From contig CAVZPR010000002.1 of NCBI GenBank assembly GCA_963777285.1, positions 868,001-932,000 on the forward strand: 64,000 nt of DNA, given 5' to 3'. The notes under the pieces are model-generated. The model saw only the letters and a program-made list of their open reading frames with translations. It did no database searches and had not been told where the DNA came from. The position numbers and the translations under genes were made by a program. How positions within the stretch are numbered: the first letter of the stretch is position 1; each line of letters starts with the position of its first letter. Of the stretch, positions 52,793 to 60,098 are shown piece after piece. This DNA comes from JAFARE01 sp963777285. Its GTDB lineage: Bacteria; Chloroflexota; Dormibacteria; Aeolococcales; Aeolococcaceae.

Positions 52793-54373
52793 ATGACCTC
52801 GCTGGCCATGGAGACGACCCCGCCGGTCACGCGCGTTGCCCAGGACACGGTGCTGGTCCTCGACTTCGGTTCGCAGTACAGCCAGCTGATCGCGCGGCGC
52901 GTGCGCGAAGCGCGCGTGTACTGCGAGCTCGTGCCCGGAGGCATCTCCGCAGCGGAGATCCGGCGGCGCGCGCCGCGCGGTCTCATCTTCAGCGGCGGAC
53001 CCGCGTCCGTCTACGCGCCGGGTGCGCCGAGACCCGACCCGGGCGTGTACGACCTCGGCATCCCCATCCTCGGGATCTGCTACGGCATGCAGCTCCTGGC
53101 GCGCGACCTGGGCGGTGCGGTCGCGCCAGCGGAGCGCCGCGAGTACGGCCACGCGTCGGTGACCGTCGACGACAGCGCCGGACTGTTCGACCGCCTGCCC
53201 GCTGAGCTCTCCGTGTGGATGTCGCACGGCGACGTGACCACCGAGCTGCCGCCCGGATTCCGCCCCATTGCCCACTCGCTCAACTCGACGTGCGCGGCGT
53301 TCGCGGGCCCGGAGGGACGCTACGGCATCCAGTTCCACGTCGAGGTCGCACACACGCCGCTGGGCAACGCCATCCTGCGCAACTTCCTGCTCGCGGTGTG
53401 CGGCTGCGCGGCGACGTGGGTTCCTGCTTCCTTCATCGACATGGCGGTCGCGGACGTGCGCAGCAAGGTCGGCGAGGGCCGGGTCATCTGCGCGCTGAGC
53501 GGCGGTGTCGACTCCGCGGTCGCCGCGACGCTGGTGCACCGCGCCATCGGCGACCAGCTCACGTGTGTCTTCGTGGACAACGGACTGTTGCGCCGTGGCG
53601 AGGGTGAGCGCGTGGTCGACGTCATGTCGCGACAGCGCCACATCCGCCTGGTGCACGTCGACGCCACCGCGCAGTTCCTGGACGCGCTCCGCGGCGTGGT
53701 GGACCCCGAGGAGAAGCGGCGCCGCATCGGCCGCACCTTCATCAGCGTCTTCGAGCAGCAGGCGCGCTCGCTCGGCGACATCGACTTCCTTGCGCAGGGA
53801 ACGCTCTATCCCGACGTCATCGAGTCGACGTCGCACGACACGGTGAACGCGCAGACGATAAAGACCCACCACAACGTCGGCGGGCTGCCGGAAGACCTGC
53901 GCTTCACGCTCGTCGAGCCGCTGCGTTACCTCTTCAAGGACGAGGTGCGCCAGGTTGGGCTCGCGCTCGGTCTGCCGGAGGACATGGTGTGGCGCCAGCC
54001 CTTCCCCGGCCCCGGTCTCGCCATTCGCGTGATCGGCGAGGTCACGCGCGAGCGGCTGGAGACGCTGCGCGCGGCTGACTGGGTCGTCATCGACGAGATC
54101 AAGCGCAGCGGCCTCTACCGCAAGGTGTGGCAGTCGTTCGCGATACTGACGCCGGTGTCCTCGGTGGGCGTGATGGGCGACGGGCGCACGTATGCCAACG
54201 TGGTCGCGGTGCGCATCGTGGAGAGCGAGGACGGCATGACGGCCGACTGGGCCCGCGTGCCCTACGACGTGCTGGGGCTCATCAGCAGGCGCATCGTCAA
54301 CGAGGTGCCGGGTGTGAATCGCGTGGTGTACGACATCTCGAGCAAGCCGCCGTCGACGATCGAGTGGGAGTGA
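52793..54373 (+). CDS. guaA: GMP synthase (glutamine-hydrolysing)
   Basis: 526 aa, full length. The glutaminase domain has GICYGMQLLARDLGG (Cys near 99) and QFHVEVAHTPLG (His/Glu; the usual Pro is Val). The ATP-pyrophosphatase has the P-loop ALSGGVDSAVAATL (about 234-247), and the dimer-forming C-terminal domain ends SKPPSTIEWE, the standard tail. It converts XMP to GMP. The ATG is preceded by GGAGG at 6 nt. Five nt separate it from purD, so the genes are co-transcribed. Confidence 0.97.
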   Translation: MTSLAMETTPPVTRVAQDTVLVLDFGSQYSQLIARRVREARVYCELVPGGISAAEIRRRAPRGLIFSGGPASVYAPGAPRPDPGVYDLGIPILGICYGMQLLARDLGGAVAPAERREYGHASVTVDDSAGLFDRLPAELSVWMSHGDVTTELPPGFRPIAHSLNSTCAAFAGPEGRYGIQFHVEVAHTPLGNAILRNFLLAVCGCAATWVPASFIDMAVADVRSKVGEGRVICALSGGVDSAVAATLVHRAIGDQLTCVFVDNGLLRRGEGERVVDVMSRQRHIRLVHVDATAQFLDALRGVVDPEEKRRRIGRTFISVFEQQARSLGDIDFLAQGTLYPDVIESTSHDTVNAQTIKTHHNVGGLPEDLRFTLVEPLRYLFKDEVRQVGLALGLPEDMVWRQPFPGPGLAIRVIGEVTRERLETLRAADWVVIDEIKRSGLYRKVWQSFAILTPVSSVGVMGDGRTYANVVAVRIVESEDGMTADWARVPYDVLGLISRRIVNEVPGVNRVVYDISSKPPSTIEWE

Positions 54374-54377
54374 CCGC

Positions 54378-55664
54378 GTGACCCGGATCTTGGTCGTGGG
54401 AGGTGGTGGCCGGGAGCACGCCATCGCGTGGGCGTGCGCCCGCGACCGCGACGTCGAGCTCGTCGTGGCGCCGGGAAACGGAGGCACGGCAGACATCGCT
54501 GAGAACGTCGCGCTCGATCCCACGGACGCGGCGTCGCTGGCGCGGCTGGCCACCGAGCGAGGCGCCGACCTGGTGGTCATCGGCCCCGACGGCGCAGCCG
54601 CCGCGGGGGTGGCCGACGCGTGCGCCGCGGCCGGCGTCGCCGTGTTCGGTCCCACGGCGTCCGCGGCCCGCATCGAGTCGTCGAAGTGCTTCGCCAAGGC
54701 GCTGATGCGCGACGCGGGGATCGCGACCGCGCGATGGGTCGCGGGCGACGCCGCTGGGCGCGCCCGGCTCGAGGCGTTCATCGCCGACGCCGGCGGCGCA
54801 TGCGTCGTCAAGGCTGACGGCCTGGCGCTGGGGAAGGGAGTGTTCGTGTGCGACGACGCCGGCGACGCGCGTCGCGCCCTCGATGCGTGCTTCGAGGAGC
54901 GGCGCTTCGGATCCGCCGGCGCTCGCGTGGTCGTCGAGGAACGTCTCAGCGGGCCCGAGCTCAGCGTGCTCGCGCTGAGCGACGGGGCCAATCTTCGCGT
55001 GCTCACGCCGGCGCGAGACCACAAGCGGGCCGGCGACGGCGATGAGGGGCCCAACACCGGCGGCATGGGCGCGGTCGCGCCACCCGACGGCGTGACGCCG
55101 GATCTGGTGCGCCAGGTCGCGGACTCGCTGATGCAGCCCTGCATCGACGCGTTGCGCGAGCGCGGCGCCCCCTTCACAGGCTGCCTCTACGCGGGGATCA
55201 TGCTCACCGCGGCGGGACCGCTCGTGCTGGAGTTCAACGCGCGCTTCGGCGACCCCGAGGCGCAGGTGCTGCTGCCCCTGCTCGACGAGTCGCTGGTGGA
55301 CGTGATGACCGCGGCGGTCCGTGGCGCCCTCGCGCCCGGGGTGGCGGCGACGCGCGCGGGGCACGCGACCGGCGTGGTCCTGGCGGCGTCCGGGTACCCC
55401 GGGGAGGTGCGTCGCGGCGACGTGATCCACGGGACCGAGGCCATCGGGGACGGCGTGCTGTGCTTCCACGCGGGCACGCGGCGCGACGTGGATGGTGTGC
55501 TGCGCACCGCGGGTGGACGGGTGCTCACCATCGCCGCCACCGGTGACACGCTCGAGGCGTCGCGGCGCGCAGCCTACGCTGGTGTCGCGCGCGTGGACTT
55601 CGAGGGCATGTGGTTTCGCCACGACATCGGCGCCGCGGGTGCGGCGGTGGGCGCCGCGCGATGA
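54378..55664 (+). CDS. purD: Phosphoribosylamine-glycine ligase
   Basis: 428-aa ATP-grasp enzyme making GAR from phosphoribosylamine and glycine. Motifs are VVGGGGREHAIAWACARD at the start, ATP-grasp VVKADGLALGKGVFVC, RDHKRAGDGDEGPNTGGMGA, VLEFNARFGDPEAQVLL (metal-binding region) and a standard C-terminal domain. The GTG start lies 4 nt after the guaA stop, and the end overlaps the purE ATG. Confidence 0.97.
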   Translation: MTRILVVGGGGREHAIAWACARDRDVELVVAPGNGGTADIAENVALDPTDAASLARLATERGADLVVIGPDGAAAAGVADACAAAGVAVFGPTASAARIESSKCFAKALMRDAGIATARWVAGDAAGRARLEAFIADAGGACVVKADGLALGKGVFVCDDAGDARRALDACFEERRFGSAGARVVVEERLSGPELSVLALSDGANLRVLTPARDHKRAGDGDEGPNTGGMGAVAPPDGVTPDLVRQVADSLMQPCIDALRERGAPFTGCLYAGIMLTAAGPLVLEFNARFGDPEAQVLLPLLDESLVDVMTAAVRGALAPGVAATRAGHATGVVLAASGYPGEVRRGDVIHGTEAIGDGVLCFHAGTRRDVDGVLRTAGGRVLTIAATGDTLEASRRAAYAGVARVDFEGMWFRHDIGAAGAAVGAAR

Positions 55665-56158
55665 GCGCCGCGCCGCGCGTGGGCATCGTCGTCGGCAGCG
55701 AGTCGGACCTGCCGGTCATGCGCAAGTGCGGCGAGGTGCTCGACGGGTATCGCATCGCGTGGGAGATCGGCGTGATGTCGGCGCATCGCGCCGGTGACGT
55801 GGTGCGCGGCTACGCGCTGGCCGCCAAGGCGCGCGGCATCCGCGTCCTCGTGGCCGGCGCCGGCGCGGCCGCACACCTGCCCGGCGTGCTCGCCTCGCTC
55901 ACCCCGCTCCCCGTCATCGGCGTGCCGCTGGCGGCGACGCCGCTGGCGGGGTTCGACTCGCTGTTGAGCATCGTGCAGATGCCGCCGGGCATTCCGGTGG
56001 CGACGGTCGCCGTGGGCGACATGGGCGCGCGCAACGCCGGGCACCTCGCCGCCGAGATCATCGCGCTGGAGGATCCCACCGTCGAGAAAGCGATACTCGA
56101 ACAGCGCGCGCGCATGCGTGAGTCGGTGCAGCTGCCCGAGGGCTTCAGCGCCGGCTAG
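55661..56158 (+). CDS. purE: N5-CAIR mutase, PurE class I
   Basis: 165 aa, catalysing N5-CAIR to CAIR. Motifs are VGIVVGSESDLPVMRKCGEV, the substrate loop MSAHRAGDVV (usual form SAHRTPD, so Thr-Pro is replaced by Ala-Gly), and VAGAGAAAHLPGVLAS. The change of the AHRTP loop deserves attention but other class I residues remain. No purK is adjacent. The ATG overlaps the purD stop (ATGA). An open extension upstream is not supported. Confidence 0.93.
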   Translation: MSAAPRVGIVVGSESDLPVMRKCGEVLDGYRIAWEIGVMSAHRAGDVVRGYALAAKARGIRVLVAGAGAAAHLPGVLASLTPLPVIGVPLAATPLAGFDSLLSIVQMPPGIPVATVAVGDMGARNAGHLAAEIIALEDPTVEKAILEQRARMRESVQLPEGFSAG

Positions 56159-56198
56159 CGTCGCCGACGCTCGCGACCGGGCCTGGTCGGAGCGGTCC

Positions 56199-56204
56199 TA
56201 CAAT
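56199..56204 (+). promoter_or_regulatory. -10 element TACAAT, leaderless promoter of the biotin-protein gene
   Basis: TACAAT ends 7 nt before ATG 56212. The nearer ATG (56203) lies inside the hexamer, so the second ATG is the likely start. Confidence 0.6.
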
Positions 56205-56211
56205 GCCCCGG

Positions 56212-57993
56212 ATGCCCCGCCTCGAACTGGTGGAGACGTCGCTCCGCCACGGGCAGCAGTCGCTCCTGGTGAGCCGCCTCCGCCGGCGTCACGCGGTTCC
56301 TGTCGCCGAGAAGCTGGACGGCTGCGGGTTCGCCGCCCTCGACGTCTTCGGCGGTGCGACCTTCGAGGCGTCGCTGCGATTTCTCGGCGAGGATCCCTTC
56401 GAGCGGATGCGCGCGCTGCGGGCCGCGGCGCCGATCACACCGCTGCTGGCCATGATCGGCGGCCAGGCGCTGGTGGGTCACCGGCACGTGCCCGACGACG
56501 TGGTCGACGGGTTCATCGCCGAGGCCGCGCGCTCCGGTGTCGACATCTTTCGCGTGTACGACCCGCTCAACGACGTGCGCAACCTGGTGCGCTGCGCCGA
56601 AGCCGTGCAGCGAGCGGGCAAGCAGGCAGAGGGCGTGATCGTGTACAGCGACGCGCCGCGGCACGACATCGATGCGATCGTCGCGGTGGGCCGCGCGCTG
56701 ATCGATGCCGGATATCGGTCGCTGTGCGTGCACGACCCTCTGGGAGTGCTCGTCGCGACCCGCGCCGGCGAGACGGTGGCTGCGCTGCGCCAGGCGGTGG
56801 GCGTGCCCGTCTCGGTGTCGATCGCGGCGCAGACGGGACAGGCCACGCTGGCGTCGTACGCATCGGCGCTGGCGGGCGCCTCGCGTGTCGACGTCGCTCT
56901 GTCCCCGCTGGCGGGCGGCGCGTCGATGCCCGCGGCTGAGGCGGTCATCGCCGGTTTTGCCGGCAGTGACGTCGATCCCGGTCTCGACATCGCGCCCGTC
57001 GCCGCGGCGGCGCTTGCCCTGGAGCAGGAGCTCGTCGCCTACGCGGACGTCGCGGATCCGCTCGCGGCGCGGCTGGACACATCGGCGCTTCGCGGCCTGC
57101 TGCCTCCGTCGGCCATGGGGCACGCCCTCGCGGAGCTGCGCGATCGCGAGGCGCTGGACCGGCTCGGCGAGGTCGAAGCGGAGGTGATGCGCGTGCGCCA
57201 GGAGCTGGGGTCGCCGCCGCTGGTGACACCGCTCACGGAGATCATCGCCACCCAAGCCGTGTACAACGTCGTCGAGGGTGATCGCTACGCGACGATCAGC
57301 CAGGAGATAAAGGACTACTTCCTGGGCCTCTACGGCGAGCCACCGCATCCGGTCGACCCCGACGTGCGACGCCTGGTCAACGGCCGCGAGGAGCCGATCA
57401 CCTGCCGCCCGGCGGACCTGCTGGAGCCCGCGCTGAGCACCGCGCGTCGCGAGCTGCGCCGCGAGGGGGTCACGTCCCCAGGCGACGACGCGGTGGTGAC
57501 GTACGCGCTGTTTCCCGGGCCGTACCTCGCGCTGGCGCGCAGCGAGGCGGTGGCCGAACGCCTCGGCGACGAGCCGGCGCCGGAGCCCGTCGCCCAGGAG
57601 CCCGCGGCGGACGGCGACGCCGCCGGCGCCGAGGTCGACGCGACGCCGTCTCCGCCCGTTGCGGTGCGCGAGCTGACGGTAGAGGTGGACGGCCAGGCGT
57701 ACTCGGTGCGCGTCATCGGTGCACCGGACACCCACGCCGCCACCGCGCCGGCGGCGGGCGATCAGGCGCCAACGGTGCGCGAAGGGACCGTGGTGGCGCC
57801 GATGCAGGGTTTGCTGCTCAAGGTCCCTGTGAAAAAAGGCGACAAGGTGGACCTGGGTGACGTCGTCGCGGTGCTCGAAGCGATGAAGATGCAGAACGAC
57901 ATCACCGCCACGCGATCCGGAACCGTGACGCACGTGTACGTGAAGGAGGGTGACATCGTCAGCCCGCGCGACCCGCTGGTTCACATCGACTGA
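56212..57993 (+). CDS. Biotinylated carboxyltransferase-like protein (PYC/OADA fold) lacking metal ligands
   Basis: 593 aa. Residues 1-455 align throughout with the 5S/pyruvate-carboxylase carboxyltransferase fold (LVETSLRHGQQSLLVSR, FGGATFEASLRFLGEDPFER, VDIFRVYDPLNDVRNL, SPLVTPLTE-like PPLVTPLTEIIATQAVYN). The last 75 residues are a biotinyl domain with EAMKMQND. The catalytic centre is altered: the metal Asp of RDAHQS is RHGQQS; the carbamylated Lys site reads VHDPLG; the His-x-His pair is SIAAQTG; the substrate Arg loop RGxN is GGQA; GGTSQPS is GGASMPA. The frame is continuous, so these are real differences. It may be a pseudo-enzyme scaffold or carrier working with the adjacent AccC. ATG 56212 is 7 nt after TACAAT. 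Confidence 0.8.
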   Translation: MPRLELVETSLRHGQQSLLVSRLRRRHAVPVAEKLDGCGFAALDVFGGATFEASLRFLGEDPFERMRALRAAAPITPLLAMIGGQALVGHRHVPDDVVDGFIAEAARSGVDIFRVYDPLNDVRNLVRCAEAVQRAGKQAEGVIVYSDAPRHDIDAIVAVGRALIDAGYRSLCVHDPLGVLVATRAGETVAALRQAVGVPVSVSIAAQTGQATLASYASALAGASRVDVALSPLAGGASMPAAEAVIAGFAGSDVDPGLDIAPVAAAALALEQELVAYADVADPLAARLDTSALRGLLPPSAMGHALAELRDREALDRLGEVEAEVMRVRQELGSPPLVTPLTEIIATQAVYNVVEGDRYATISQEIKDYFLGLYGEPPHPVDPDVRRLVNGREEPITCRPADLLEPALSTARRELRREGVTSPGDDAVVTYALFPGPYLALARSEAVAERLGDEPAPEPVAQEPAADGDAAGAEVDATPSPPVAVRELTVEVDGQAYSVRVIGAPDTHAATAPAAGDQAPTVREGTVVAPMQGLLLKVPVKKGDKVDLGDVVAVLEAMKMQNDITATRSGTVTHVYVKEGDIVSPRDPLVHID

Positions 57994-58001
57994 GGGACGC
58001 A

Positions 58002-59444
58002 GTGTTCGACAAGGTGCTGGTCGCCAACCGCGGTGAGATCGCGGTGCGCGTCATCCGCGGGTGCCGCGACCTCGGCCTGCGCACCGTCGCGGTACACAGC
58101 GAGGCGGACCGCGACGCGGCGTTCGTCGTGCTGGCAGATGAGGCGGTGGAGATCGGTCCCGCGCCGTCGGCGCAGTCGTACCTTGTCGCCGAGCGCATCG
58201 TCGCCGCTGCGAAGCAGACCGGAGCCGGCGCCGTGCATCCCGGCTACGGGTTCCTCAGCGAGAACCAGGCGTTCGCGCGCGCATGCCAGGACGCGGGCAT
58301 CGTCTTCATCGGGCCGCCGCCCGAGGCGATGGCGGCGATGGGCGAGAAGGTGCCCGCGCGCGAGCGCATGCGCCATTCGGGTGTTCCCGTGGTGCCGGGA
58401 ACGGGTTCGCTCGGCGGTGTCGACGAAGCGGTCCGCGCAGCCTCTGAGATCGGGTATCCCGTGCTCATCAAGGCAAGCGCAGGCGGCGGCGGCATCGGCA
58501 TGCGCGTGGCGCGCGACGAGAAGGAGCTGCGCGACGGCGTCGAGACGGCGCGCAGCACCGCTGCGCGCGCGTTCGGCAACGACACGATCTTCCTGGAGCG
58601 CTACGTCGAGGAGCCGCGGCACATCGAGATCCAGGTGATCGCCGACACGCACGGCCACGTCGTGCACCTGGGCGAGCGCGAGTGCTCCGTGCAGCGGCGC
58701 CACCAGAAGATCATCGAGGAGGCGCCGTCGCCGGTCATCGACGCCGAGCAGCGAGCGCGCATGGGCGAGGCGGCGGTGACGGCGGCGCGCGCGGTCGGCT
58801 ACGTCAACGCCGGCACCGTCGAGTTCATCTACAGCCGCGGAGAGTTCTTCTTTCTGGAGATGAACACGCGGCTGCAGGTCGAGCATCCCGTGACCGAGCT
58901 GGTGTACGGGGTCGACCTGGTCGCCGAGCAGCTGCGCGTCGCCGCGGGGGAGCCTCTGTCGCTTGCGCAGGAGGACGTGCAGCCCCGTGGGCACGCCATC
59001 GAGTGTCGCGTCAACGCGGAGAACTACGCGAAGGGATTCCTCCCCTCACCTGGGCGCGTCACGGGCTACCACGAGCCGGCCGGCCCCGGCGTGCGCGTCG
59101 ACAGCTCGCTCACCGGCCCTGGTGTGGTTTCGGCCAACTACGACCCGATGATCGCCAAGCTGATCGCGCACGGTGGCTCACGCGAACAGGCGATCGAGCG
59201 CATGCGCCGTGCCCTGCTGGAGTACGTGGTCGCGGGCATCCGCACCAACATCCCATACCACCTCGCGGTGATGTCGTCGCCGGACTTTCGCTCGGGCTCG
59301 TACACCACGCACTTCATCGACGAGCATCCGGAGCTGGTGAGCGAGGCAGACGAATGGGCGCGGCGGCAGGAGCCGATGCGCCGCCTGGTGCGCGACCCGG
59401 CGCGGGTGGCGGCCATCGCCGCGGCGGTCGCCGTCAGCACGTAG
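58002..59444 (+). CDS. accC: Biotin carboxylase
   Basis: 480-aa ATP-grasp enzyme carboxylating biotin. It opens MFDKVLVANRGEIAVRVIRG, with KASAGGGGIGMRV (ATP loop; the usual Arg-Gly-Met is Ile-Gly-Met), HLGERECSVQRRHQKIIEEA and FLEMNTRLQVEHPVTELVYG (metal and bicarbonate residues). It is complete and looks active. The GTG start is 8 nt after the carboxyltransferase-like gene, so the two are co-expressed; the final carboxyl acceptor is unknown because the partner's catalytic site is degenerate. The C-terminal 30 residues exceed the usual end. Confidence 0.94.
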   Translation: MFDKVLVANRGEIAVRVIRGCRDLGLRTVAVHSEADRDAAFVVLADEAVEIGPAPSAQSYLVAERIVAAAKQTGAGAVHPGYGFLSENQAFARACQDAGIVFIGPPPEAMAAMGEKVPARERMRHSGVPVVPGTGSLGGVDEAVRAASEIGYPVLIKASAGGGGIGMRVARDEKELRDGVETARSTAARAFGNDTIFLERYVEEPRHIEIQVIADTHGHVVHLGERECSVQRRHQKIIEEAPSPVIDAEQRARMGEAAVTAARAVGYVNAGTVEFIYSRGEFFFLEMNTRLQVEHPVTELVYGVDLVAEQLRVAAGEPLSLAQEDVQPRGHAIECRVNAENYAKGFLPSPGRVTGYHEPAGPGVRVDSSLTGPGVVSANYDPMIAKLIAHGGSREQAIERMRRALLEYVVAGIRTNIPYHLAVMSSPDFRSGSYTTHFIDEHPELVSEADEWARRQEPMRRLVRDPARVAAIAAAVAVST

Positions 59445-59447
59445 CGC

Positions 59448-60098
59448 GTGGCCGCCGCGTACGGACCGCAGTACGGGGCTGCGGTGCTGCGGCCACTGGC
59501 GGAGCAGCTGTGCAGCAGCTTCGACCTCGCCACCGCCACGGCGGTCGCGGACATCGGCTGCGACGGTGGAACGCTTTCCCTGGCACTGGCGGCGCGGCTG
59601 CCGCCCGGGGCGCGGCTCCATGTCACGTCCGGCGGGGCGGCGCCGCTGCCGGATGCGAGCTGCGACCGGGTCGGGTCGCTGCTCAGCGCCGGCTTCCTGC
59701 CCGGCACCTTCGATGAAGCGGAACGCATCGCCGGAGTGGGGGCGCTGCTCGCGGTGGTCACCTGGGGTGACGACCCTCCGGCGCACGAGGCGGTGCTGCA
59801 CGCCCTCCTGTCCCGTGCCACCGGTCACTCGTCACCGTTCCTGGAGCAGGTGCTCGCGGTGCCGCGTCCGGCCGGGTGGAGCGAGGCCGCGCTCCGCGAC
59901 GTGGTGCGCTTCGACGGACCGGGTGAGTGCTGGGCGGCGATGGTGGAGGAGCGGCCCCTCGCCGGCGAGCTGCACGCGCTGCCCGGCGCTGCGCGCGCCG
60001 AGGTGCGGCGCGACTACGAGCGGGCGCTGCGACCCTACGAGGCGGCCGACGGCACGCTCCGCATCCCCGTCGCGGCGCGGCTGCTCAGCCGGCGGTGA
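59448..60098 (+). CDS. Trimmed SAM-methyltransferase-like protein
   Basis: 216 aa. The start resembles a class I methyltransferase: VADIGCDGGTLSLALAARL (about 33-51) is motif I. The usual next acidic residue and the following helix are missing: the chain goes directly to LHVTSGGAAPLPDASCDRVG. So the SAM ribose-binding residue is not visible and activity is doubtful. The C-terminal half (LEQVLAVPRPAGWSEAALRD) resembles UbiE-type neighbours. GTG start 3 nt after accC; its end overlaps the convergent propeller gene by 14 nt. Confidence 0.6.
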   Translation: MAAAYGPQYGAAVLRPLAEQLCSSFDLATATAVADIGCDGGTLSLALAARLPPGARLHVTSGGAAPLPDASCDRVGSLLSAGFLPGTFDEAERIAGVGALLAVVTWGDDPPAHEAVLHALLSRATGHSSPFLEQVLAVPRPAGWSEAALRDVVRFDGPGECWAAMVEERPLAGELHALPGAARAEVRRDYERALRPYEAADGTLRIPVAARLLSRR

